55,314 nt of DNA from assembly GCF_001552635.1 (NCBI RefSeq), contig NZ_BCRO01000086.1:1-55314 (forward strand), read 5' to 3'. Origin of the DNA: Actinomadura hibisca NBRC 15177 (lineage in GTDB: Bacteria; Actinomycetota; Actinomycetes; Streptosporangiales; Streptosporangiaceae). The notes below the pieces were generated by a model, which had not been told where the DNA came from, searched no databases, and was given only the letters and a program-made list of their open reading frames with translations. Both the position numbers and the translations under genes were made by a program. Shown here piece after piece: positions 32,711 through 41,442 of the stretch (within the stretch, counting starts at the first letter, position 1; every line of letters begins with the position of its first letter).

Positions 32711-33820
32711 CTACGAGGACGCGGCCTCCGCCGCGATCACCGCGTCCACCTCGGCCTTGCGGTCGGCCTCCTCGGCGGCGAAGCGGGCGGCGTCCAGCCT
32801 CTCGGCGATCTCCTCGTCCTGGCCCATCAGCGCGTCGAGGTCGGACTTGGACGCCTCCAGCACGCCCATCTCCTCGAACGTCGCCTGGATGCGCGGGCTC
32901 CACAACCCGATGTCCTTCACGCACGGCACGATCCGGCTGAACAGCAGGCTCTGGAACATGCGCATGTAGGGGGAGTTCTTGACCAGCTCGTCCACCTCGG
33001 CGGCGTCGATCCCGAAGTTCGTCCAGATCTCCCGGCCCCGGATGCGGTCGCGCATCAGGTAGCAGCCGTCGATGACGAACTCCTCGCGCTCCTTCAGCTC
33101 CGGCGCCGACAGCTCCTTGTAGTAGTCGCGCAGCGCCAGCCGCCCGAACGCCACGTGCCGCGCCTCGTCCTGCATCACGTACGCCAGGATCTGCTTGGGC
33201 AGCGGCTTGGTGGTGATGTCGCGGATCACGCCGAACGCCGCCAGCGCCAGCCCCTCGATCAGCACCTGCATGCCGAGGTAGGGCATGTCCCAGCGGGAGT
33301 CGGACAGGGTCTCGGTCAGCAGGTCCTGGAGCTTGGTGTTGATCGGGTAGACCATCCCGACCTTCTCCTGGAGGAACTTCGAGAAGATCTCCACATGGCG
33401 GGCCTCGTCCATGGTCTGGGTCGCCGAGTAGAACTTGGCGTCCATGTCCGGCACCGACTCCACGATGCGCGCCGCGGTGATCATCGCGCCCTGCTCGCCG
33501 TGCACGAACTGGGAGAACTGCCAGGAGGTGGAGTGCTGGCGCAGCAGCCCCCGCTCCTTCTCGCCCATCTTGTCCCAGTGCGGGGTGCCGTAGATCGCCA
33601 GCGACTGGTCCGGCACGCCGAGCACGTTGTGCGGGTCGACCTCCAGGTCCCAGTCGATGCGCTTGACCGAGTCCCACTGCTTGTCCTTGCCCTTCTGGTA
33701 CAGGGCGAGCAGGCGGTCGCGGCCGTCGTCGTACTCCCAGGTGAACCGGGCGTCCCCGGCCAGCGGGACGTCCCAGGTGGACGTGGGGACGGGGTCGGTG
33801 TACAGGTCATGTGTCGACAC
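32711..33820 (-). CDS. Ferritin-like diiron protein
   Basis: 369 residues of a four-helix-bundle diiron protein. The ligand pattern is clear: HGEQGAMITAARIVE (first Glu), QTMDEARHVEIFSKF (ExxH), VLIEGLALAAFG (Glu) and VMQDEARHVAFGRL (second ExxH). It resembles R2-like or hydrocarbon-oxidising proteins rather than iron storage, since an N-terminal ~90-residue extension precedes the bundle. The GTG at 33820 has GGAGGG upstream. It is first in its operon, divergent from a TetR gene, with two palindromic repeats between. Confidence 0.85.
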   Translation of the reverse strand: MSTHDLYTDPVPTSTWDVPLAGDARFTWEYDDGRDRLLALYQKGKDKQWDSVKRIDWDLEVDPHNVLGVPDQSLAIYGTPHWDKMGEKERGLLRQHSTSWQFSQFVHGEQGAMITAARIVESVPDMDAKFYSATQTMDEARHVEIFSKFLQEKVGMVYPINTKLQDLLTETLSDSRWDMPYLGMQVLIEGLALAAFGVIRDITTKPLPKQILAYVMQDEARHVAFGRLALRDYYKELSAPELKEREEFVIDGCYLMRDRIRGREIWTNFGIDAAEVDELVKNSPYMRMFQSLLFSRIVPCVKDIGLWSPRIQATFEEMGVLEASKSDLDALMGQDEEIAERLDAARFAAEEADRKAEVDAVIAAEAASS

Positions 33821-33844
33821 GGGCGCCCTCCGCGGGAGCGAGGC

Positions 33845-33881
33845 TGACGTACGTTGTACGTCAGGCGTACGTTGTACGTAC
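33845..33881. promoter_or_regulatory. Two adjacent TetR-type operators
   Basis: TGACGTACGTTGTACGTCA (33845-33863) is a palindrome with perfect 8-bp arms around GTT. A second copy of its core, GTACGTTGTACGTAC (33867-33881), follows at once. Both lie between the ferritin-like gene and the divergent TetR gene, so that TetR is the likely binder. Confidence 0.75.
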
Positions 33882-33931
33882 CGTGTCACGCGCCACTTAC
33901 CGATGTCAACGACGAGAGGGGCCCCAGGCCC

Positions 33932-34624
33932 ATGGCCGACGACGCGAGCCCCGCCATCCCCGCGCCGCGCCCCGCGCTGACGCGGGAGCGCATCGTCCGC
34001 GCGGCGATCGACCTCATCGAGCACGAGGGCGCGCAGGCGCTGTCGATGCGCCGGGTCGCCGCCGCGCTGGAGGTCGCGGTGATGTCGCTGTACAACCACG
34101 TGCCCAACAAGGCCGCGCTGCTGGAGGGCGTCGCCGAGCACGTGGTCTCCGGCATGGACTTCGACGGCGACCCCGCCGAGGACTGGCGCGCCCGCGCCCG
34201 CGCCCTGGTGCGCGCCTTCCGCAAGGTCGCCCACGACTACCCGCGCTGCATGACGATCGTGCTCACCCACAAGGTCGACTTCCCGATGGGGCTGCGCCCG
34301 GCCGAGCGCGCGCTGGCGCTCGCCGAGGTCGCCGGGTTCGACGGCGAGACGGCGGTGCGCATCATGCGGGCGCTGATGGCCTACGCGCTCGGCGCGCAGA
34401 TGCGCGAGATCGGCGCGATGAAGACGCTGGACCGCCTGTCGGCCCAGCCCGCCGAGATGTTCGCCGGCCTCGACCCGGCCGAGTTCCCGCACGTGGTCGC
34501 GATGGCCCCGCACCTGGTGCGGCACGACCCCGAGACCGACTTCGAGTTCGGTCTCGACCTGCTGATCAGCGCTCTGGACGCGCTGCCCCGGACGGGCCGG
34601 GCGGGTCCTGGAGGTAGGGGCTGA
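33932..34624 (+). CDS. TetR family regulator of the diiron operon
   Basis: 230 residues. The HTH covers ~18-65 (RERIVRAAIDLIEHEG, SMRRVAAALEVAVMSLYNHVPNKAALL). The C-terminal domain resembles the TetR_C_1 type. It is divergent from the diiron operon with a double operator between. Its last 59 bp overlap the end of the next TetR gene on the other strand. Confidence 0.92.
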   Translation: MADDASPAIPAPRPALTRERIVRAAIDLIEHEGAQALSMRRVAAALEVAVMSLYNHVPNKAALLEGVAEHVVSGMDFDGDPAEDWRARARALVRAFRKVAHDYPRCMTIVLTHKVDFPMGLRPAERALALAEVAGFDGETAVRIMRALMAYALGAQMREIGAMKTLDRLSAQPAEMFAGLDPAEFPHVVAMAPHLVRHDPETDFEFGLDLLISALDALPRTGRAGPGGRG

Positions 34625-35219
34625 GACCCTGCCAGCAGAAGTCGCTCATGTAGCGGGCGGCGTCCTCGGCGCTGACCTCCGGGCGGCCGACGCGCCACAA
34701 CGCCAGCCGCTCGCAACCCCCGACGATGATCTCGGTGTGCGCCTCGATCACCACGCGCGGCGCGTCCGGCGCGTAGATCGCCAGCACCCCGGCGATCAGC
34801 GCGCTCTGCTGCCGCCGGGTCTCCTCGATCGCCTCGGCGGTGCGCGGCGGCCCGGCGAGCGGCTCCTGGAGCAACATCGCGAACGAGCGGCTGTGGGAGT
34901 CGACGAAGGCGAAGTAGGCGACCATGCCGCGCCACAGGATGTCCTCGGGCGTGGTGGCGCCCGCCATGGCCTTGTTGGTCTCCTCGTACAGCTCGGCCTT
35001 GGAGCGGCCGATGCACGCCAGCAGCAGCCCCTCCTTGGAGCCGAAGTACTCGTAGAGCATCGGCTTGGACACGCCGCAGCGCTCGGCGATCTCGTCCATG
35101 GAGCTGGCCGCGTAACCCTGCTCGCCGAAGACCTCCTCGGCGACGTCCAGCATCTGCCGTTCCCGCTGGGCACGGGACATGCGGCGGCGGCGCGGCCGGT
35201 CCGGTGTGGCGCTGCTCAC
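34566..35219 (-). CDS. TetR family regulator of the monooxygenase gene
   Basis: 217 residues. The HTH covers ~18-70 (RQMLDVAEEVFGEQGY, SMDEIAERCGVSKPMLYEYFGSKEGLL). It is divergent from the Baeyer-Villiger-type monooxygenase, like the ethR-ethA pair of mycobacteria, and the gap holds GTAAC-containing repeats. The C-terminal 19 codons are antisense to the other TetR gene. Confidence 0.92.
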   Translation of the reverse strand: MSSATPDRPRRRRMSRAQRERQMLDVAEEVFGEQGYAASSMDEIAERCGVSKPMLYEYFGSKEGLLLACIGRSKAELYEETNKAMAGATTPEDILWRGMVAYFAFVDSHSRSFAMLLQEPLAGPPRTAEAIEETRRQQSALIAGVLAIYAPDAPRVVIEAHTEIIVGGCERLALWRVGRPEVSAEDAARYMSDFCWQGLSPYLQDPPGPSGAARPER

Positions 35220-35250
35220 AGCCGAATCCTAACTGTTGGACCTACCGTCA

Positions 35251-35291
35251 GTAACCTACTCGCGGTAACTTACTCGAAGTAGGTTACCGCG
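35251..35291. promoter_or_regulatory. GTAAC-type operator cluster before the monooxygenase gene
   Basis: Two direct units, GTAACCTACTCG (35251) and GTAACTTACTCG (35265), spaced 14 bp, are followed by the inverted unit AGTAGGTTACCGCG (35278). The last two form a near-palindrome of 9-bp arms around CGA (35266-35286). The cluster ends 18 bp before the monooxygenase start and probably binds the divergent TetR protein. Confidence 0.7.
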
Positions 35292-35308
35292 AGAGGCAGG
35301 TAGAGGTC

Positions 35309-36772
35309 ATGAGCGAGCGCTCCCCGGCCATCGTCATCATCGGCTCCGGTTTCGCCGGGCTCGGCATGGCCGTCCAGCTGAAGAAGTCCGGGTTCAACGA
35401 CTTCGTGATCCTGGAGAAGAGCCGGGCCCTCGGCGGCACCTGGCACGACAACACCTACCCCGGCTGCGCGTGCGACGTGCCGTCGCACATGTACTCCTTC
35501 TCCTTCGAGCTGAACCCGGGCTGGTCGCGGATGTTCGCGCCGCAGCCGGAGATCCAGGCGTACATGGAGCGCACCGCCGACAAGTACGGCGTGCGCGACC
35601 ACCTGCGCTTCGACAGCCACGTGGAGGCGATGGAGTACGACGACGCCGCCAAGCGCTGGGACGTCACCCTCACCGACGGCACCGTGCTGCGCCCCCGGGC
35701 CGTGGTGTCGGGCATCGGCGCGCTGCACATCCCGTCCTACCCCGACCTGCCGGGCATCGAGCGGTTCCAGGGCACCACCTTCCACTCGGCGGAGTGGAAC
35801 CACGACTACGACCTGACCGGGAAGCGCGTCGCGGTCATCGGCACCGGCGCGTCGGCGATCCAGTTCGTGCCGCAGATCGCCAAGCAGGTCGACAACCTCG
35901 TCCTGTTCCAGCGCACCCCGCCGTGGATCCAGCCCAAGCCCGACCGCGCCATCCCCGCCCCGGTGCGCAAGGTGTTCGAGAAGGTGCCGGCCGCCACCCG
36001 CGCGTTCCGCAACGGCATCTACTGGGCGCTGGAGGCCCGCGCGGTCGGCTTCACCATCGACCCGCGCCTGTCGGCCCCGCAGGAGAAGCTCGCCCGCTGG
36101 CACATCAAGCGCCAGATCGCCGACCCCGAGCTGCGCGCCAAGGTCACCCCCGACTACACCGTCGGCTGCAAGCGGGTGCTGCTGTCCAACGACTACTACC
36201 CGGCGCTGACCCGCCCCAACGTGACGGTCGAGACCGCCGGCGTCGCCGAGGTGCGCGAGCACTCCATCGTCACCGCCGACGGCACCGAGTACGAGGTCGA
36301 CGCCATCGTCTACGGCACCGGCTTCAAGGTCACCGACGCGCTCGGCGAGCAGCGCATCGTCGGCCGCGACGGCCGCAAGATCCAGGAGCAGTGGGCCGAC
36401 GGCATCGAGGCCTACCGCGGCACCACGCTGCCCGGCTTCCCGAACCTGTTCTTCCTGCTCGGCCCGAACACCGGCCTCGGCCACAACTCGGTCGTGTTCA
36501 TGATCGAGTCGCAGATCCAGCACGTGCTGAGCTGCCTGCGCCTGCTCCAGGAGCGGGAGGCCGTCGCCGTCGAGCCCAAGCCCGAGGCGCTGCGCGCGTT
36601 CAACGACCGGATGCACAAGCGGCTGCGGCGCTCGGTGTGGAGCGAGGGCGGCTGCCAGAGCTGGTACCTGGACGAGAACGGCGTCAACCGCACCTTGTGG
36701 CCGGGACACACCTTCGAGTTCTGGGCGAGCACCCGCAAGGCCAAGGCGGAGGACTACACCTTCACCTACTGA
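35309..36772 (+). CDS. Flavin monooxygenase, Baeyer-Villiger type
   Basis: 487 residues. The FAD-binding motif IIGSGFAGLGMAVQLK is at the N-terminus and the NADPH-binding motif GTGASAIQFVP is mid-protein. The Baeyer-Villiger fingerprint FxGxxxHxxxW appears as FQGTTFHSAEW. The enzyme would insert oxygen next to a ketone or oxidise a heteroatom. It is monocistronic, divergent from its TetR regulator, and its neighbours (two diiron enzymes and an SDR) suggest a shared oxidative degradation theme. Confidence 0.93.
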   Translation: MSERSPAIVIIGSGFAGLGMAVQLKKSGFNDFVILEKSRALGGTWHDNTYPGCACDVPSHMYSFSFELNPGWSRMFAPQPEIQAYMERTADKYGVRDHLRFDSHVEAMEYDDAAKRWDVTLTDGTVLRPRAVVSGIGALHIPSYPDLPGIERFQGTTFHSAEWNHDYDLTGKRVAVIGTGASAIQFVPQIAKQVDNLVLFQRTPPWIQPKPDRAIPAPVRKVFEKVPAATRAFRNGIYWALEARAVGFTIDPRLSAPQEKLARWHIKRQIADPELRAKVTPDYTVGCKRVLLSNDYYPALTRPNVTVETAGVAEVREHSIVTADGTEYEVDAIVYGTGFKVTDALGEQRIVGRDGRKIQEQWADGIEAYRGTTLPGFPNLFFLLGPNTGLGHNSVVFMIESQIQHVLSCLRLLQEREAVAVEPKPEALRAFNDRMHKRLRRSVWSEGGCQSWYLDENGVNRTLWPGHTFEFWASTRKAKAEDYTFTY

Positions 36773-36785
36773 TCCGCCCGCCCCT

Positions 36786-37814
36786 CTACCCTTCGACGCT
36801 GAGGGGGCGCGCCTCCAGCAGGGCGACGCCCCCCGGCAGGTCGATCACCCGGTCCAGCCGCAGGTCCGCGCGCTCCAGCAGCGCCCCGTACTGCGCGCGG
36901 GTGCGCTCGGCCCCGTCGCCGAACAGCGCGAGCATCCGGATGTCGCCGTCCAGCCCGACGTGCGGGCGGTCGTCGTCCGGCAGCGCGTACTCCAGCACCA
37001 GCACCCGGCCGCTCGGGGCCATCGCCGCGCGCACCGAGCTCAGGATGCGCACCGCGTCGTCGTCGGACCAGTTGTGCAGGACGCTGCCCAGCAGGTACGC
37101 GTCGGCCCCCGCCGGAAGCTCGCCGGTGAAGAAGTCGCCGCCCACCACCTCCGTCCGGTCCACCAGCCCGGCGGTCTTCAGGTGGTCGCGCGCGGCGGCG
37201 GCCACGTGGTCCAGGTCGAACAGCACGCCGCGCAGGTGCGGGTGCGCGGCCAGGACCGTGCTGAGGAAGTGGCCCTTGCCGCCGCCGACGTCCACCAGCG
37301 TGGTGACGCCGGAGAAGTCGTAGCGGTCGGCGACGGCCTGGCGGTGCGGCACCGCCCGCGAGGTCATGTAGTCGTCGAACAGCCGCGCCCGCTCCGGCCG
37401 GTCCGACAGGTGCTCGTACAACGTGCCGTGCTCAGCGACGAACGCCGACCGGCCCTCCCGCACGGTGCGCGGCAGGTTGTCCAGCGCGTACCGCAGCTCC
37501 GGCCCGGCGTTCATCAGCACGGCCGCCCGCATCGAGTCGGGGGCGTCGGCGCAGAGCGTCTCCCCGGCCGGGGTGAGCGTGTAGCGGCCGCCGGGCGCGG
37601 ACGCGACGACGCCCGTCCCGGCCAGCTCGCGCAGCACCCGCGCCAGCGCGTCGGCGTCGGCGCCGCAGCGCTCGGCCAGCTCGGCGGGGGTCAGCGCGGC
37701 GTCCCGCAGGTGCTCGGGGCCGCCCAGCTCGGTCAGCGCCGCGAGCGCCGCGAACCGCGACAGCCCGCCGATGACCTCCCAGATCGGCCCGGTCGGATGG
37801 TCGGTGGCGTTCAT
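36786..37814 (-). CDS. SAM-dependent O-methyltransferase (small-molecule type)
   Basis: 342 residues. A winged-helix dimerisation domain (~10-90) is followed by a Rossmann SAM domain with VDVGGGKGHFL. The catalytic histidine lies in GSVLHNWSDDDAVRIL, as in caffeate- and polyketide-type O-methyltransferases. The ATG overlaps the stop of the ABC permease gene (ATGA), so it is the fourth gene of the importer operon. Methylation of the imported compound is a reasonable guess only. Confidence 0.92.
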   Translation of the reverse strand: MNATDHPTGPIWEVIGGLSRFAALAALTELGGPEHLRDAALTPAELAERCGADADALARVLRELAGTGVVASAPGGRYTLTPAGETLCADAPDSMRAAVLMNAGPELRYALDNLPRTVREGRSAFVAEHGTLYEHLSDRPERARLFDDYMTSRAVPHRQAVADRYDFSGVTTLVDVGGGKGHFLSTVLAAHPHLRGVLFDLDHVAAAARDHLKTAGLVDRTEVVGGDFFTGELPAGADAYLLGSVLHNWSDDDAVRILSSVRAAMAPSGRVLVLEYALPDDDRPHVGLDGDIRMLALFGDGAERTRAQYGALLERADLRLDRVIDLPGGVALLEARPLSVEG

Positions 37815-38599
37815 GAGACCCCTCCCGCGCCCCGGTGCCAGGCCAGGACGCGCCGTTCGGTGAGCTGGAACAGGGTGTTGAGCGCCAGGCCGAGCACGCC
37901 CAGCAGCACGACCCCGCTCCAGAGCCCGGCGTTGTTGAAGTTGCGTTGTTGCTGCAGGAGCTGGAAGCCGATGCCCGAGCTGGCGCCGACCATCTCCGAC
38001 ACCACCATCAGGATCAGCGCCAGCGACAGGCTGATGCGCATCCCGGCGAAGACCTTGGGCGCGGCGGCGGGCAGGATCACCCGGGCCAGCCGCTGCCCGG
38101 CCGACAGCCGGAACGCGGCGGCGGTGTCCAGGTACTGCCGGTCCACCGCGCGGGCGCCCTCGGTGGCGTTCAGCAGCACCGGCCAGACGATGCCGAACAG
38201 GATCGTGGCGAGCTGCATCTGCGCGCCGCCCTCGAACAGCGCGATGAAGAACGGCAGCAGCATGATGGGCGGGATCGCGTAGCCGAAGTGGATCAGCGGC
38301 CGGACGTAGCCGTACAGCCGCGCCGACCGGCCGAGCGCGACGCCCAGCGCCGTCCCGACCAGGCCCGCGACCACCCACGCGGTGAGCAGCCGCGCGACGC
38401 TGCCGGGGAAGTCCTCCAGGGCCGCGTCGGTCAGCCACAGCCGCGAGGCCGGGCCGCTGAACCACAACTCGCGCGCCATCGACGCGATCTCCGACGGCGG
38501 CGGGTAGTCGATGTTCTCCGCGCGCCGCGCCAGCAGCTCCCACAACGCCAGCGCGGCCGGGACGGGGACGACCCGCAGCAGCAGGCGCACGGCCCTCAC
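37811..38599 (-). CDS. ABC importer permease, NitT/TauT type (second)
   Basis: 262 residues with about six membrane helices. The ATPase-contact (EAA) loop is visible (DTAAAFRLSAGQRLARVILPAAAPKVFAG). The GTG start overlaps the stop of the first permease gene (GTGA). With its partner it forms the membrane channel for the substrate delivered by the lipoprotein upstream. Confidence 0.9.
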   Translation of the reverse strand: MRAVRLLLRVVPVPAALALWELLARRAENIDYPPPSEIASMARELWFSGPASRLWLTDAALEDFPGSVARLLTAWVVAGLVGTALGVALGRSARLYGYVRPLIHFGYAIPPIMLLPFFIALFEGGAQMQLATILFGIVWPVLLNATEGARAVDRQYLDTAAAFRLSAGQRLARVILPAAAPKVFAGMRISLSLALILMVVSEMVGASSGIGFQLLQQQRNFNNAGLWSGVVLLGVLGLALNTLFQLTERRVLAWHRGAGGVS

Positions 38600-39444
38600 G
38601 CCGCACCGCCCGTCCGGCCGACGTTCCAGCGGAACAGCCGGCGCTCGGCGCGGGTGAACAGCAGGTCGAACGCCAGGCCCAGCAGGCCCGCCCACACCGT
38701 CGCCGCGATGATCATCTCGATGCCGTCCTCGCTGCTCCCGGCCTCCAGCACGTACACCCCGATGCCGGACTGGCCGCCCGCCATCAGCTCCACGCTGATC
38801 GCCAGGATCAGCGCGATGCCCGAGGCGACCCGCACGCCGGTCGCGATGAACGGCGCGGTGCTCGGCAGCGACACCCGGCCGAGCACGCTGAGCGGCCCGA
38901 ACCCGAACGCGCGGAGCGTCTGCTTGGCCACCGGGTCCACCTCGCGCAGCCCGTAGACGGTGTTGATCAGCACCGGCCAGACCGCGCCGAACGCGATCAC
39001 CACCAGCTTCAGTTCCAGCTTGCCGGGGAACAGCACCATCGCCAGCGGGATCACCGCCACCGACGGGATCGGCCGCAGGAACTCCACGAACGGCCGCACG
39101 GCCGTCTCCACCGGCGGCACCGACCCGATCAGCAACCCCAGCGGGACCGCGACCGCCACCGTCAGCGCCAGCCCGGCGGCCCACGCCAGCAGCGTCGCGC
39201 CGACGTGCGCCAGGAACGCGCCGTCCGCGGCGAGCCCGGCCGCGCGCGCCAGCACCGCCGACGCCAGCGGCAGCACCTTGGGGTCGATCACCTCGGCGCG
39301 GCCGACCAGCTCGGCGCCGCCCAGGAAGACCAGCACCCCGAGCACCCCGCGCCGCAGGTCGGGGTCGCGCCGCCGCCGGCCGCCCGGGACGGCGCGCGCG
39401 GGGCGCGCCGCCGCGGGCAGGGCGGGGGAGGAGACCGGGCTCAT
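38596..39444 (-). CDS. ABC importer permease, NitT/TauT type (first)
   Basis: 282 residues with about six membrane helices after a basic Ala/Pro-rich N-terminus. The EAA loop is QTLRAFGFGPLSVLGRVSLPS. It overlaps the binding-protein gene by 4 bp (ATGA) and the second permease gene by 4 bp. Two distinct permeases imply a heterodimeric channel. Confidence 0.9.
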   Translation of the reverse strand: MSPVSSPALPAAARPARAVPGGRRRRDPDLRRGVLGVLVFLGGAELVGRAEVIDPKVLPLASAVLARAAGLAADGAFLAHVGATLLAWAAGLALTVAVAVPLGLLIGSVPPVETAVRPFVEFLRPIPSVAVIPLAMVLFPGKLELKLVVIAFGAVWPVLINTVYGLREVDPVAKQTLRAFGFGPLSVLGRVSLPSTAPFIATGVRVASGIALILAISVELMAGGQSGIGVYVLEAGSSEDGIEMIIAATVWAGLLGLAFDLLFTRAERRLFRWNVGRTGGAA

Positions 39445-40409
39445 CCGTCCGAGCCGACCAGGATGGTCTTGGCGTCGGTCGACTCGCGCAGGTAGCCGAA
39501 CTCCTTCATCAGGTCGGCGACGCGCTGGATGCGCTGGGGGTTCAGCGTGGTCGGGTAGCCCGGCAGCACGATGACCTTCACCGAGTCCTTGTCGATCTTG
39601 GTGTAGGTCGGCACGATGTCCTGCACCTCGCGCCGGTTCTCGGCGGCGAGCTTCTGGCCCTTCAGCACCGCGCGCTGGAAGGCCGCCACCGTCTTGGGAT
39701 TCTCCTTGGCGAACTTCTCCGACACCTGCCAGCCGGCGATCGGCAGGTCGGCGGTCGGACCGGTCATGGTGTCGGCGACCGTGCGCAGCCCCTGCTTGCT
39801 CTGCCCGGTGGTGATGAACGGCTCGGTCACCCAGGCCGCGTCGATGTCGCCTTTCTGCAGCGCAGGGCCCATGTTCGGGAAGGGGTATTCCACGAACTTG
39901 ACCTCCTTGGCCGCCACGCCCTGCGCTTTCAGCGTCGCCGCCACCGCCAGCTCGCCCACGTTCCGCAGGGTGTTGACCGCGATCTTCTTGCCCTTCAGAT
40001 CCGCGGCGGTCTTGACCGGGGAGTCCTTGCGGACCATGAGGTTGAACAGGTTGGGCTTGGCCTCGGCGGCGTCGGCGACGACCTTCACCTTGGTGCCGTT
40101 CTCGCGGGCCAGGAACACCGAGGTGTAGTTGGTCTGGGACACGTCGAGGCTGCCCGCCATCACCTGCTTGGTCGCGGTCGCGCCGCCCTGCACCGTCTCC
40201 AGCTTGACGGTCAGGCCCTCCTCCTTGAAGTACCCCTTGGCCTGCGCCAACGGGACCGCGGCGGCGTCGGCGATGGGGAGCAGGCCGATGGTGAGGTTGG
40301 TCTTCTCCAGCCCGTTGGGGCCGGTCTGCTTCTTGTCGTCGGACCCGCCGCAGGCGGCCAGCGCCAGCGCGGCGGCCAGGGTGAGCGGAAGTAGGCGGCT
40401 GACCCTCAT
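39441..40409 (-). CDS. ABC importer substrate-binding lipoprotein, NitT/TauT type
   Basis: 322 residues. The signal peptide has lipobox LAAC at ~20-23 (LALAACGGS), so it is lipid-anchored outside the membrane. The NMT1/SsuA-like fold is seen in NLTIGLLPIADAAAVPLAQAKGYF, GSLDVSQTNY, DLKGKKIAVNTL and DIDAAWVTEPF. Substrates in this family are nitrate, taurine, alkanesulfonates, aromatic acids or thiamine precursors; this one is unknown. It is the first gene of a four-gene overlapped operon that contains no ATPase gene. Confidence 0.92.
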   Translation of the reverse strand: MRVSRLLPLTLAAALALAACGGSDDKKQTGPNGLEKTNLTIGLLPIADAAAVPLAQAKGYFKEEGLTVKLETVQGGATATKQVMAGSLDVSQTNYTSVFLARENGTKVKVVADAAEAKPNLFNLMVRKDSPVKTAADLKGKKIAVNTLRNVGELAVAATLKAQGVAAKEVKFVEYPFPNMGPALQKGDIDAAWVTEPFITTGQSKQGLRTVADTMTGPTADLPIAGWQVSEKFAKENPKTVAAFQRAVLKGQKLAAENRREVQDIVPTYTKIDKDSVKVIVLPGYPTTLNPQRIQRVADLMKEFGYLRESTDAKTILVGSDG

Positions 40410-40536
40410 GAACTGCTCCTGGCTGCGAAAAGGGAACGCGAAAACCGGCGTCCTCGCGGACTCCGGGGTGGGGGAACGCGGGTCAGCATAGCCACAAGAT
40501 CGTGGCATATAGCTCGAATGTGCGCGGCTTCCGACA

Positions 40537-40556
40537 AGTGGCCCTTTTCGGCCACT
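40537..40556 (-). terminator. Hairpin after the TetR gene
   Basis: AGTGGCC / GGCCACT form a 7-bp stem around CTTTTC, 52 nt beyond the TetR stop codon. A shorter palindrome (GCCAC / GTGGC, 40491-40506) lies nearer the binding-protein gene and may be regulatory. The gap 40410-40607 holds no gene. Confidence 0.45.
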
Positions 40557-40607
40557 CCTTTCGGGCTTTACGGGCCTAGTTGTCGTGCGGTCAACCCGCC
40601 GGGGGCG

Positions 40608-41255
40608 CTACTTGAGCGGCGCGAACAGCGGCCGAATACCCGTGATGAGCTGCCGGATCACCGGCCGCTGCTCGGCCGGGGTGCGGCCGCGCAGGTCCAG
40701 CACCGGGTCGAGGCCGTCGTAGTACGGCGACAGCGCCAGATACGGCAGCGCCATCAGCATCAGCGCCGACAACACGTCCAGGTCGGCGTCGGGCCGGATG
40801 TCGCCGCGCTCGCGCCACGACGTCAGCGTCGGGTGGATGACCTGGAGGTAGTGCTGGTTGGCGGTGTCGCGCACGACCGAGCGCACGCTGTTGTCCAGCT
40901 CGAAGTTGGTCGCGGCGGTCACCGCGCGCTCCAGCGGGTGGGCGGCCATGTACTCGGTCCACTCGCACAACACGTCGAACAGCCACTCGTCGAAGGGCTG
41001 GTCGAAGTCCAGCGCGGCGATGCGGCGCTCCATCTCCTCGCGGATGCGGCGGGAGGTCTCGTCGCACACGAACGCGAAGAACTCCAGCTTGTCGGTGAAG
41101 TACTGGAACAGCGAGCCCTTGGCGATGCCCGCCTCGCGCGCGATCGTGTTGAGGCTGCCGGTGGAGTAGCCGTGCTCGCCGAACTCGCGCATCGCCACCT
41201 CCAGCACCCGCTCGCGTTTGGCGACGTTGAGCCGGAACCATGTGGATGTGGGCAT
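40608..41255 (-). CDS. TetR family regulator
   Basis: 215 residues. The HTH covers ~10-60 (RERVLEVAMREFGEHGY, SLNTIAREAGIAKGSLFQYFTDKLEFF). The ATG at 41255 is chosen since it begins the conserved domain. A palindrome 41 bp upstream is a candidate self-operator. Targets could be the importer operon downstream on the same strand or the divergent lysyl-oxidase-like gene. Confidence 0.9.
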   Translation of the reverse strand: MPTSTWFRLNVAKRERVLEVAMREFGEHGYSTGSLNTIAREAGIAKGSLFQYFTDKLEFFAFVCDETSRRIREEMERRIAALDFDQPFDEWLFDVLCEWTEYMAAHPLERAVTAATNFELDNSVRSVVRDTANQHYLQVIHPTLTSWRERGDIRPDADLDVLSALMLMALPYLALSPYYDGLDPVLDLRGRTPAEQRPVIRQLITGIRPLFAPLK

Positions 41256-41296
41256 GGGCCTGGCGACTCCACTTCCGATAGCGGGCGGCTGACCGC

Positions 41297-41317
41297 CCCT
41301 GACCCGGACGGTCAGGG
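41297..41317. promoter_or_regulatory. Palindrome upstream of TetR gene
   Basis: CCCTGAC and GTCAGGG are perfect 7-bp arms around a 7-nt centre, overlapped on the left by GGGCGG / CCGCCC (41283-41298). It lies in the divergent gap and is a possible operator. Confidence 0.4.
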
Positions 41318-41442
41318 TACCGGGCGGGCCGCCGGAAGGGGGATGAATCGTCGCCTCCGTCCCTGGTCGCGGCCTTCGGCGCACATTCAGGGAACATTCA
41401 GGCCAACTTCGGGAGAGAACCAGGCGTCAATAGAGAACGACC

